From Photobacterium lutimaris (lineage in GTDB: Bacteria > Pseudomonadota > Gammaproteobacteria > Enterobacterales > Vibrionaceae), in the NCBI RefSeq assembly GCF_003025555.1, contig NZ_PYMH01000005.1, positions 248,001-312,000 on the forward strand: a stretch of DNA of 64,000 bases, written 5' to 3'. The translations under genes and the position numbers were made by a program. A model generated the notes under the pieces. It was not told where the DNA came from and did no database searches. It saw only the letters and a list, made by a program, of their open reading frames with translations. How positions within the stretch are numbered: position 1 is the stretch's first letter; each line of letters opens with the position of its first letter. Below are positions 45,015 through 52,809 of the stretch, piece after piece.

Positions 45015-46586
45015 TTAAGCTGGCATCAGGCCCTGAATCTCATTTTTCACCAAGTGAACCTGAGGACCAATCACCACCTGTAGGTTATGGGCATCAAGCT
45101 TCACCACCCCCAAAGCGCCGTTGGCTTTAAGCACCGCATCGTTAACCAGCGACATGTCTGTTACTGAAAGACGCAAGCGAGTGATGCAGTTGTCCAGTGA
45201 CTCAATGTTATCGGCACCGCCAAGGGCTTCGAGGATGATATCGCCTTTATAGCCAGTGGTTTTCTCACCGGTTACAGCAGCGGCAATTTGCTCGGCACTT
45301 TCCACTTCACGACCCGGTGTTTTCAGGTTGAAGCGGGTGATGGCAAAACGGAATACCGAGTAGTAGACCGCAAACCAAATCCCGGCCACAACAGGCACTA
45401 GGTACCACTTGGTGGCTGTACCCTGCAAAATACCGAAGATGAAGAAGTCGATAATGTTACCGTCGGTGTTACCGATAGTGACATCCAGCAGGCCCATTAC
45501 CATAAAGCCAAGGCCCGTTAGTACTGCGTGGATCAGGTAAAGTGCTGGTGCAACAAACAGGAACAGGAACTCAAGCGGCTCGGTGATACCACCGACCACA
45601 CACGCCACCACACCCGATAGCAGCAGTGCTTTTACTTTGCCGCGATTTTCTGGGCGAGAGCAATGGTACATCGCTAGAGCTGCACCCGGCAGGCCGCCGA
45701 GGAAGGCTGGCATCTTGCCCTGAGACAGGAAGGCGGTTGCTGAAGACGAGAAGCTGTCAGTGGTTGAACAAGACAGCTCAGAGTAGAAGATATTCAGTGC
45801 GCCGCTAACAGTATTGCCACACACGTCCATAGTGCCGCCGGCTTCAGTAAAGCGGATTAAGGCAACCAGAATATGGTGTAGGCCAAAAGGAAGAAGCAGG
45901 CGTTCACCCGCACCGAACAGGAATGGACCAAATGGGCCTGCATGAGAAATCGCCGTACCGACGCCATTGATGCCTGCGGCGAAGTAAGGCCAGATCAACG
46001 GAACGATCAGACCAACCACACCCAGCACGACAGTGGTGATGATAGGAACAAAGCGGGCGCCGCCGAAGAAGGCCAGCGCATCCGGCATCTTGTAGGTGTA
46101 GAAGCGGGCATGCAGTTTCGCCACGATAATACCGACAATGACCGCACCCAAGATACCGGTGTCGATAGAGTCGACACCAATGATCGATTTCACGCCGTAA
46201 GCGGCTTCTTGCTCGGCATTACCCAGTACACCAGCCACCGTGAGGTAGAAGTTGATAGATAGGTTCAATGCCGCGTAGCCAACGAAGCCGGCAAAGGCGG
46301 CCACGCCTTTTTCTTCACGTGCCAGCCCAAGCGGAATGGCGACGGCGAACATGATTGGCAGGTAGATGAAGGCAACCAGGCCGATTTTGGTCATCCACAT
46401 AAACAGTAGCTGCAGTGGCATGAAATCCAAGAACGGAATGCTTTCTTTTACCGCGCTGCTCGACAGCGAGCTGCCGACACCGAGCAAAATACCGGAGAAT
46501 GCCAGCAGGGCTACCGGTAGCATGAAGGTTTTTCCGAGGCTTTGGAAAAACTCCCATAAGGTTGTTTTCTTAGAAGTATTGGACAT
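45015..46586 (-). CDS. malX: PTS glucose/maltose-type EIICB component MalX
   Basis: A 523-residue membrane protein with an EIIC domain (about 10-420; some ten TMs, with GAGERLLLPFGLHHILVALIRF and GITEPLEFLFLFVAPALY) and an EIIB domain (about 445-523) with the phosphorylated Cys in SLDNCITRLRL. No EIIA domain, so it should take phosphate from the general EIIA-Glc. The E. coli homologue can carry glucose or maltose, though its natural substrate is unclear. Start 46586 is 40 bases from the near MalI operator. Divergent from malI, co-transcribed with malY. Confidence 0.93.
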   Translation of the reverse strand: MSNTSKKTTLWEFFQSLGKTFMLPVALLAFSGILLGVGSSLSSSAVKESIPFLDFMPLQLLFMWMTKIGLVAFIYLPIMFAVAIPLGLAREEKGVAAFAGFVGYAALNLSINFYLTVAGVLGNAEQEAAYGVKSIIGVDSIDTGILGAVIVGIIVAKLHARFYTYKMPDALAFFGGARFVPIITTVVLGVVGLIVPLIWPYFAAGINGVGTAISHAGPFGPFLFGAGERLLLPFGLHHILVALIRFTEAGGTMDVCGNTVSGALNIFYSELSCSTTDSFSSSATAFLSQGKMPAFLGGLPGAALAMYHCSRPENRGKVKALLLSGVVACVVGGITEPLEFLFLFVAPALYLIHAVLTGLGFMVMGLLDVTIGNTDGNIIDFFIFGILQGTATKWYLVPVVAGIWFAVYYSVFRFAITRFNLKTPGREVESAEQIAAAVTGEKTTGYKGDIILEALGGADNIESLDNCITRLRLSVTDMSLVNDAVLKANGALGVVKLDAHNLQVVIGPQVHLVKNEIQGLMPA

Positions 46587-46625
46587 AGTGGGTAACCCCT
46601 AACCTTATTATTGTCGTAGGTAGAG

Positions 46626-46645
46626 TTGATAAAACGTTTTATCAA
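46626..46645. promoter_or_regulatory. MalI operator, site 1 (perfect 20-bp palindrome)
   Basis: TTGATAAAACGTTTTATCAA, with GATAAAACGTTTTATC at its centre, the same 16-mer I know as the E. coli MalI site. Forty bases before malX, so it should repress malXY. Confidence 0.9.
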
Positions 46646-46720
46646 ACTTTTGTAAAAAAACGCTGGTGCAGAGACGTTCTTGTTCATGCAACAGCGTGCT
46701 AAATGTGTTCACATAAATAG

Positions 46721-46736
46721 GATAAAACGTTTTATC
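46721..46736. promoter_or_regulatory. MalI operator, site 2
   Basis: A second exact copy of the palindrome GATAAAACGTTTTATC, centred about 93 bases from site 1 in the malI-malX intergenic region. The spacing could allow a DNA loop or control of two promoters. Confidence 0.88.
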
Positions 46737-46823
46737 AGTTGATTTCGCTGGTTGGATCACGAAATCTGATCGGTTTTCCACGAGTGATTTAAACTGTGAT
46801 CGAGGTAAAAGTGTGAAAAGCTC

Positions 46824-46839
46824 GATAGAACGTTTTACT
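46824..46839. promoter_or_regulatory. Degenerate MalI operator near malI
   Basis: GATAGAACGTTTTACT matches the other operators at 13 of 16 positions and lies about 45 bases before malI, suitable for autoregulation. A TGTGA half-site at 46795-46799 may belong to a CRP site, but its partner is poor. Confidence 0.5.
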
Positions 46840-46884
46840 TGCATGTAATATCCTTGGTGTCTCGAAGACGGATACGTGCTGCTA

Positions 46885-47913
46885 ATGAGCCAAAGAAAAG
46901 TAAAAATCACAGATGTTGCTGAATATGCAGGGGTGTCGGTATCGACAGTCTCGTTGGTGCTTGGTAATAAGGGGCGGATCTCCGAGGCGACGATTAACAA
47001 GGTTAATGATGCGATCAAGGCCTTGGGTTATGTGCGTAATAAGGCTGCCGCGAATTTGCGCTCGAACCAATCCAATTTGGTCGGTTTAGTGTTGAAGGAC
47101 ATTACCGATCCCTTTTATACCGAGATCACCGCAGGTTTTAGTCAGATCCTTGAAAAGCATGGCTTCATGTTATTTTTGGCCCAGTGCGGCGATTCTCCTG
47201 AGCGACTGGAAGCATGCGTACAATCGATGCTTCAACAAGGCGTGGCCGGCGTGGCATTCAGCCCACTGCGAGGGGCAAGTCAAAGCGTGATTGATATGCT
47301 GGCACAATCTGAAGTGCCAGCGGTTTGTGTCGCGCGGGCGACCGTCAATGACGATATCGATTATGTGGTGCCCGATAATACGTTGGCCGCCAAGCTAGCT
47401 ACCCAGCATTTGGTTGAGCAGGGTCACCGACATATTGCTTACGTTGGCGGGCAAGGGGATTCACTGACTCGCGCAGAACGTATCGGCGGTTATTGCACGA
47501 CCTTGATCCAATATGGCCTGCCGTTTAAAAGCGAATGGATTGTTGAATGTGAGAGCAGCCAGAAAGCGGCTGCCAATACGGTTCAAGAACTGTTGACTCA
47601 ACATCCGAAAATCACCGCTATCTTGTGCCATCGGCCAGCCACCGCGCTGGGGGCGGTATACGGTGTTGAGCGGGCTAACCGTACCGTCGGGCGCGATAAC
47701 TATATCGGCCAACAAGTTGCGCTCATTGGCTTTGATGATGTAGCAGAAGCCGAACTTACCCATCCTCCACTGACCTTTATGTCGTCAACAGCCAAAGACA
47801 TTGGCGAGCAAGCCGGTAAGCGTCTAGTTCAGAAAATGAAACTCAGCGAACAAGCTCAAGCGGTTGAGATGGTGGTATTGGCTCCTGAGCTGATTATCCG
47901 CGGCTCAGCATAG
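46885..47913 (+). CDS. malI: LacI-family repressor MalI
   Basis: A 342-residue repressor. The HTH (about 5-50; KITDVAEYAGVSVSTVSLVLG) is followed by a hinge helix (KAAANLRSNQSN) and a periplasmic-binding-like domain (about 62-340) with GFDDVAEAELTHPPLT. Divergence from malX-malY and the exact MalI-type operators between them support the name. ATG 46885 is chosen; an in-frame GTG three codons upstream is the alternative. The inducer of MalI is not known in E. coli either. Confidence 0.92.
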   Translation: MSQRKVKITDVAEYAGVSVSTVSLVLGNKGRISEATINKVNDAIKALGYVRNKAAANLRSNQSNLVGLVLKDITDPFYTEITAGFSQILEKHGFMLFLAQCGDSPERLEACVQSMLQQGVAGVAFSPLRGASQSVIDMLAQSEVPAVCVARATVNDDIDYVVPDNTLAAKLATQHLVEQGHRHIAYVGGQGDSLTRAERIGGYCTTLIQYGLPFKSEWIVECESSQKAAANTVQELLTQHPKITAILCHRPATALGAVYGVERANRTVGRDNYIGQQVALIGFDDVAEAELTHPPLTFMSSTAKDIGEQAGKRLVQKMKLSEQAQAVEMVVLAPELIIRGSA

Positions 47914-47988
47914 ATTATGGTGAGGATCCTCGGTATTATCGGCCACCGCTTTTTGGGTGTACCACACGATATTTGTAGAGGATTGGTC

Positions 47989-49101
47989 TTGAGCACTTTG
48001 TTTACAGAAACCCGCATTGGCAACATGGCATTGAAGAACCGCTTTATGCGAAGCGCGACTTGGGAAAATATGGCAACAGAAGATGGCCATATGACGGATA
48101 AGCTTTACGCTATCTATGAAGAACTCGCGCAAGGTGAAGTCGGCCTGATCGTAACGGGTTATGCAAATATTGTTGAAGAAGAGAAGCCCAATGCCGGCAT
48201 GATGGGGATCTACAACGACTCCTTTATCGACGAATATAAAAAACTGACCGAGTTAGTGCATCACTATGACTCCAAAATTGTCATGCAGCTGGCCTATGGT
48301 GGCACTAAGACCACGTTTAACCTCGGTGAAAGGGTCATTTTCGCGCCAAGTGAAGTACCAGAGATCGGTACCCAAACGTGCGGTAAAGCGATGACCAAGG
48401 ACGAAATTGATTACATCGTCAAAGCGTTTGCCGAAGCGAGTTTGCGAGCGCAGAAATCCGGGTTTGATGGTATTGAAATCCATGCCGCCCACACTTATCT
48501 GATCAATCAGTTCCTAAGCCCCTACTACAACCGCCGTGAAGATGAGTACGGCGGTAGCCTAGAGAACCGCCTGCGATTTTTGATGGAGATCTATGCTGAA
48601 ACCAGAAAGCTGGTGGGTGATGCGTTTCCGATCCTCGTCAAACTGACGGCCTCAGAGTTTTTTGACGGCGGCCAGACCTTTGATGAAACCCGCATTGTTT
48701 GCCAAAAACTTGAGGAAGTTGGCGTTGATGCCATCATCATCTCGGGCAATATTCACGGCAAAGCCAACACCATGATAGGCCAGTCTTTTGATGGGTATAC
48801 GCTTCAGGAAGAAGGTTACTTCCATGAATACGGGCATGTTATCAGTCAGGAAGTCAGTGTTCCGGTTATTACTGTCGGTGGCCTAACCGATATTGCGGCA
48901 ATAGAACACATTGCCGAAAACACCAATATCCAATATTTCGCGCTTTCACGTCCTTTGCTGTCTGAACCGCATTTGGTCAAGCGTTGGAAAGAGGGGGATA
49001 GATCACCGGTTGAGTGTGAACGTTGCTCGAAGTGCCGCACCAAACGCGGAAACTTCTGTGTGGTGAATAAGGAAAGAAAGTCACAGCTTGCTCAAATGTA
49101 A
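47989..49101 (+). CDS. Old Yellow Enzyme family NADH:flavin oxidoreductase
   Basis: A 370-residue TIM-barrel FMN enzyme. Start TTG 47989 is preferred, with AGAGGA eight bases upstream and the usual family start just after it (STLFTETRIGNMALKNR); the frame is open to ATG 47917 but that part looks non-coding. Motifs: RSATWENMA, IVMQLAYGG, GFDGIEIHAAHTYLINQFLSP with the catalytic His pair region, NRREDEYGGSLENR. The end has a Cys cluster (CERCSKCRTKRGNFC), as in the Fe-S subgroup, but much shorter than in 2,4-dienoyl-CoA reductase. About 75 bases after malI and possibly co-transcribed with it. Substrate unknown. Confidence 0.86.
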   Translation: MSTLFTETRIGNMALKNRFMRSATWENMATEDGHMTDKLYAIYEELAQGEVGLIVTGYANIVEEEKPNAGMMGIYNDSFIDEYKKLTELVHHYDSKIVMQLAYGGTKTTFNLGERVIFAPSEVPEIGTQTCGKAMTKDEIDYIVKAFAEASLRAQKSGFDGIEIHAAHTYLINQFLSPYYNRREDEYGGSLENRLRFLMEIYAETRKLVGDAFPILVKLTASEFFDGGQTFDETRIVCQKLEEVGVDAIIISGNIHGKANTMIGQSFDGYTLQEEGYFHEYGHVISQEVSVPVITVGGLTDIAAIEHIAENTNIQYFALSRPLLSEPHLVKRWKEGDRSPVECERCSKCRTKRGNFCVVNKERKSQLAQM

Positions 49102-49130
49102 TTCGGCTGGATTTGAGTCTTGTTGATGGC

Positions 49131-49159
49131 AAAGCCAGCAGAGTGTTGCTGGCTTTTTT
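49131..49159 (+). terminator. Intrinsic terminator
   Basis: Ten-base-pair stem (49131-49140 with 49147-49156), 6-base loop, T run, 30 bases after the oxidoreductase stop. Confidence 0.9.
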
Positions 49160-49320
49160 GATCTTGCTTGTTGCCATGGAATACTGACCTCGCCATGACG
49201 TGATACGGACAGGGATAGTGTATTGATGGCTTTAACACAAAACGCCAGCAAAAATAGGCGTGAAACACTTTTCAATTGTTGTGCTAACAATTGAAGGGTA
49301 GACAACAAAGAGTAGTGATG

Positions 49321-49878
49321 ATGATAAAAACAAAAGCCAAAATACTTTCTGTGGCATTGGCTGCCGCTTTGCTTGGGGGCTGCGCCAGTTACAGCATCAG
49401 TGAGCAGGATATGACTAATTACCTGCAAGACTCCGTCAGCCTGGACCAATCCGTGGGTGTCGAAAATGTCATGTACGCCCAGGTGGCGGTTGAAGATCTC
49501 GAGGTTAAAATTGGCCGGGCTGATGCCGACCGGGTGTCTGTGTTCGCCAGCACTAATGCGCAGGTACAGATGCTAAGTCTGCAAAGCATGGGGTTGGATT
49601 TGGATGTCGAGTTCAGCGCTATTCCGGAATATGACAAAGACAGCGGGGAGGTGTATTTGAAATCACTGCGTTTAGAGCGCTTTGATGAAAGTAGTAAACA
49701 ACTGACCCCTGAAGTTAAAAAGCTATTAAAGCCAGCAGTATCCATGATTGGCTACGCGCTATCAAAACAGCCGGTGTACAAGCTAGATAGTTCAACCGTG
49801 CAGGAAGCCTTGATAAAATCGGCTGAGCCTAATTTGGTTATCAAGAACAATAAGTTAGTGATAGAGCTGTTTGATTAG
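49321..49878 (+). CDS. DUF1439 family lipoprotein (YceB-like)
   Basis: A 185-residue lipoprotein: signal peptide with lipobox LLGGC (Cys at about 22), then CASYSISEQDMTNYLQDSVSL and VENVMYAQVAVEDLEVKIGR, the pattern of DUF1439 proteins such as E. coli YceB. These have a lipid-binding TULIP-like beta fold and sit in the outer membrane facing the periplasm; no reaction is known. ATG 49321 is used, with AAAGAG eight bases upstream (ATG 49318 is equally possible). Confidence 0.82.
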   Translation: MIKTKAKILSVALAAALLGGCASYSISEQDMTNYLQDSVSLDQSVGVENVMYAQVAVEDLEVKIGRADADRVSVFASTNAQVQMLSLQSMGLDLDVEFSAIPEYDKDSGEVYLKSLRLERFDESSKQLTPEVKKLLKPAVSMIGYALSKQPVYKLDSSTVQEALIKSAEPNLVIKNNKLVIELFD

Positions 49879-50338
49879 GTGTTATTAACGTATCGGTAAC
49901 GTTAGTTTTCTTTTGCAACTGGTTGGTTCAGATTGACTGCGAGCGGCATATCGCTAAGATAGCCACTCTTGAATTATTCGATTCCATTCAATTACGGAGG
50001 TGCACAAAATGTTGATGTTAACTCGCACGCTTGCGTGCATCTTCGTTGCCAAAATTGCTTACCTCAAGCAGCCCCAAGTCGCTTAGCGCAGGCAGTAGAT
50101 AAACTTCAATTATTTACTGCCGAAGAAAACAGCCTGAGAGAACAAAGACTATCGCATTCGTTTTATGAAGAAACGTGTGCAGGTTGGACTATGCTCGTTT
50201 CTCTGCGTGTTGTTTTTTGGCTAACTGTTATTCCAATCTACATAAATATTTGATCAGTTTTGCTAGTTAAAAGCTCAATGGCTTGATCAACGGTGTATTC
50301 AGATTGGTATTTCTCCTCAAAGAAATGAGAACTAAGCG
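49879..50338. other. 460-bp region with only minute ORFs
   Basis: The 94-codon frame starting at 49969 has no ribosome site and unconvincing composition. What stands out is the 25-codon ORF listed next and, at 50165, a 19-codon ORF reading like a cut signal peptide (MKKRVQVGLCSFLCVLFFG), which could be a gene remnant. Confidence 0.45.
50009..50086 (+). CDS. Possible 25-aa hydrophobic peptide
   Basis: ATG 50009 is preceded by ACGGAGG eight bases upstream, a strong ribosome site in otherwise empty DNA. The peptide is hydrophobic with two basic residues in the middle (LTRTLACIFVAKIAYL) and could lie in the membrane. A hairpin (GCACGC / GCGTGC) overlaps codons 6-10. It may be a small membrane peptide or a leader. 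Low confidence. Confidence 0.35.
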   Translation: MLMLTRTLACIFVAKIAYLKQPQVA

Positions 50339-50974
50339 ATGATGAACAACAAACATTGGTCGAAAATGGAAATGCTCCATGAGACCGTTAAAAACCAAAA
50401 TATTTCCATCAAAGGCACTCACAGTTACTACAGCGATGCTTACGACAATGGTTTCGAGCGTTCTGTCGTACGTTACCTCCATGGCGACGAGCAAACTTGC
50501 CACCGTGAACCGCGCTGGGAAATCGATAAGCTGTATATTGGCGATTACGTCTGTATTGGCGCTGAGGCGGTGATCTTGATGGGCGGTAACCATACCCATC
50601 GTGCCGATTGGTTTTCACTTTATCCTTTTATGGACAAAATTGATGAGGCCTATCAGTCGAAAGGGGATACCCATCTTGGCGATGGTTGTTGGATAGGCAT
50701 GCGCGCCATGATCATGCCGGGCGTGACTGTTGGGGAAGGGGCGATAGTTGCTGCCAATAGCGTGGTCACTAAAGATGTTGAGCCGTATGCGATTGCCGGT
50801 GGCAGCCCTGCTAAAACCATTCGTACACGTTTTGCGCCTGATACCATAAAACGGCTGTTGGCCCTGAAAATTTACGATTGGCCCGAGAGTAAGTTTGACG
50901 CACTAAAAGATCTGATTTGTAGCGATGATATAGAAGCGCTGGAAAAAGCGCATGCTTTGTTTGAGCAACGATAA
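50339..50974 (+). CDS. CatB-related O-acetyltransferase (hexapeptide repeat)
   Basis: A 211-residue left-handed beta-helix acetyltransferase of the xenobiotic (XAT/Vat) group. DKLYIGDYVCIGAEAVILMGGNHTHRADW contains the conserved N-H-x-H/N segment of this group, followed by DGCWIGMRAMIMPGVTVGEGAIVAANSVVTKDV hexapeptide turns and PAKTIRTRF. These enzymes acetylate chloramphenicol, streptogramins or sugars from acetyl-CoA; chromosomal members often have no resistance role. Trimeric and cytosolic by family. Own terminator. Confidence 0.88.
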   Translation: MMNNKHWSKMEMLHETVKNQNISIKGTHSYYSDAYDNGFERSVVRYLHGDEQTCHREPRWEIDKLYIGDYVCIGAEAVILMGGNHTHRADWFSLYPFMDKIDEAYQSKGDTHLGDGCWIGMRAMIMPGVTVGEGAIVAANSVVTKDVEPYAIAGGSPAKTIRTRFAPDTIKRLLALKIYDWPESKFDALKDLICSDDIEALEKAHALFEQR

Positions 50975-50976
50975 GG

Positions 50977-51005
50977 AAAAAGGAGCCGTATAGGCTCCTT
51001 TTTTA
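50977..51005 (+). terminator. Intrinsic terminator
   Basis: AAAAGGAGCC / GGCTCCTTTT stem with a short loop and a T run, directly after the acetyltransferase gene; also convergent with the porin gene. Confidence 0.88.
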
Positions 51006-51019
51006 ATACCGCCAATTAC

Positions 51020-52522
51020 CTAGATCCGGAAACTGTAGCTGACAATCAGTTTCGTTGCTGTTTTATCGGCTTTTTCGCTGATGTCCCCAGGTTGCAGTTG
51101 CCCTAATGTTTCATCAGGTCGGTAAAACGCCTGCTTGAGGTTAACATTCAGCCCACGTAATAACCCTGAACGCGGGTAATAGTTGAGGGTGATAGCATGT
51201 TCCTCTTCCCGGCCGTAGTCGGTATCGCCGCTGTATTTGTTCTGAATTGGGGCCTTACCCCAGTGGTAGCGGTATTCCAGGTTTAGATCTTGCAAGCCGA
51301 GGTGGCGGAAGTCGTATTTTGCCCCAACCACCATCGCTTCCTCGCCATCTCGACGGAAGCCGTGGTAGTTCCCGCTGGTAGGCAGCTTGAGGTAACCTTT
51401 AGCGTTACCGAACCCATAGCTGAAGGCACCATTTGCACTGCCGTTCTCACGCGGGGCGTTAATTTTGGTAAAACCATATAACAACTGCCAGGCGTCATAG
51501 TTGAGTCGAAACTCATAAGAGAGTGCCGAGGCATATTCGTCAAACGCAGCCAGACCTTTTTCAACATCTTGATCCCACAGATCACCGGCCTTGTGGTTGT
51601 AGTAATACTGCGCCTGCATGAATAAGTTAGTTTGTGGTGTAATACCTAAGGTGTAATAGGCGCTGGAGTGGAAGCGACGTAGGTAATCTTTTGCTTCGCC
51701 GTAAGCGATTTGATAGCCGCCCGGCTCATCAAATTTCTTGCGCATTCTGAAGGTATAGAGGTAGTCATAGCTCAGTGGGTCGGGCGCGTAGTAGTTGGCA
51801 TTACCGCTTAGATCGCGCATGGTATCGTCGTTACCAGACATAAACCCAATCACATAGGCACCGTCGAAGATATAGCCATTGTAATGCTGCTGCACCATGA
51901 CGCCGCGATAACTCGACAGCAAGGCGTCATCATCAGTGGCCGTGGTGATCATACCGGTATTGTAGAAGCCATCACCGATCTTCATAAAGCCGCTCTGGCT
52001 GCGTTCCTTGCCCCAGTTCATTTGTACGTTGGCAACGGGCAGCTTACCGTATCCACTGGTTTCATTGCATTTATATTGGCCTTTCCCCGGCTCGCCACCG
52101 GACCAAAAACAATCTTCGCTGATAAAGATTTTTTCACCGGCATTCCAGTTATGTACATCGCCAGGATAGGAATCACCGAGCTTGAACATATAGCTGTAGC
52201 CCAAGTTGGCGCTTAGGGTAACGTTGTCGCTCAGGATTGGAACCTTTCCTGAGCGGAAGAATAAGCCGACAGATTGCCCCCATTCATATTGCCGATCCAT
52301 GCCGTCAATGTCGTTATTAGTATCACGGAAGTATTTCTCGGTCGTCTTGCCGTGGTTGAGGAGTACAACCGTTACCGTACCGTCCTTGATGAATTGGTTA
52401 TACAGCGCTTTCGTATCAGCCATCGCAGTTAATGGCATGGCAGACATACCCACCAGCATGGCAAGCATTGCGGAATAAATTGGTTTAACACGTCGATGAT
52501 GTATTCCCTTAGCGACAGACAT
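51020..52522 (-). CDS. OprD-type outer-membrane porin
   Basis: A 500-residue exported barrel. Start ATG 52522 is used because GGAGGT sits eleven bases upstream (inside a longer frame from 52540). Signal peptide about 1-35 (ending AMA). The mature protein opens with NHGKTTEKYFRDT, GQSVGLFFRSGKVPIL and ends SYSFRI, the plan of OprD-family substrate-specific porins, with aromatic-ended strands throughout. It is divergent from the lyase operon, sharing its regulatory region, so entry of unsaturated chondroitin or hyaluronan disaccharides is the likely role. OprD members otherwise take up amino acids, aromatic acids or chitosugars. Confidence 0.8.
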   Translation of the reverse strand: MSVAKGIHHRRVKPIYSAMLAMLVGMSAMPLTAMADTKALYNQFIKDGTVTVVLLNHGKTTEKYFRDTNNDIDGMDRQYEWGQSVGLFFRSGKVPILSDNVTLSANLGYSYMFKLGDSYPGDVHNWNAGEKIFISEDCFWSGGEPGKGQYKCNETSGYGKLPVANVQMNWGKERSQSGFMKIGDGFYNTGMITTATDDDALLSSYRGVMVQQHYNGYIFDGAYVIGFMSGNDDTMRDLSGNANYYAPDPLSYDYLYTFRMRKKFDEPGGYQIAYGEAKDYLRRFHSSAYYTLGITPQTNLFMQAQYYYNHKAGDLWDQDVEKGLAAFDEYASALSYEFRLNYDAWQLLYGFTKINAPRENGSANGAFSYGFGNAKGYLKLPTSGNYHGFRRDGEEAMVVGAKYDFRHLGLQDLNLEYRYHWGKAPIQNKYSGDTDYGREEEHAITLNYYPRSGLLRGLNVNLKQAFYRPDETLGQLQPGDISEKADKTATKLIVSYSFRI

Positions 52523-52809
52523 GAGTCTCGGGACCTCCATTGTAATGATTCAGTTACCCTCAGGTGGCTTTCAGCCGTCTGCTTGTAGCAGCAGAAGTTG
52601 AGTCTATTATATTTTTGCTTTCATTTTCTTTCGTGTTCTCCATCACGAAACAAAAAGAAAACTAAAAATAAGCAAATTAAAACATTGATCACTTAAACGA
52701 AGGTTTTCGTAAGTATAATAAAGCTTTTCATAAGCAGGGTTGCTTCATAACAAAGAAGCGAAAATGTGTATGTTGCTATTTGATAAGTGTCAGCTGAGAG
52801 GGATAGGGA
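52523..52809. promoter_or_regulatory. Divergent regulatory region of the chondroitin locus
   Basis: It contains two inverted repeats: TTTCGTG (52629-52635) with CACGAAA (52644-52650), and ACGAA (52697-52701) with TTCGT (52706-52710). The 11-mer TTTTCTTTCGT at 52624-52634 is found again at 60390-60400, before the lipoprotein gene. These are candidate binding sites of one regulator, which is not encoded in the window. Confidence 0.5.

Noticed and set aside
46701..46718. A CRP site in AAATGTGTTCACATAAAT.
   Set aside because: The half-sites TGTG and CACA are far too close; the CRP consensus has six bases between TGTGA and TCACA.
47917..47988. N-terminal 24-residue extension of the Old Yellow Enzyme from ATG 47917.
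   Set aside because: The family starts at the FTETRIGN segment, and TTG 47989 has AGAGGA at correct distance; the extension starts only four bases after the malI stop with no ribosome site.
49969..50253. A 94-codon + strand ORF as a gene.
   Set aside because: No ribosome site and no family; the good GGAGG in this region serves a different frame (ATG 50009).
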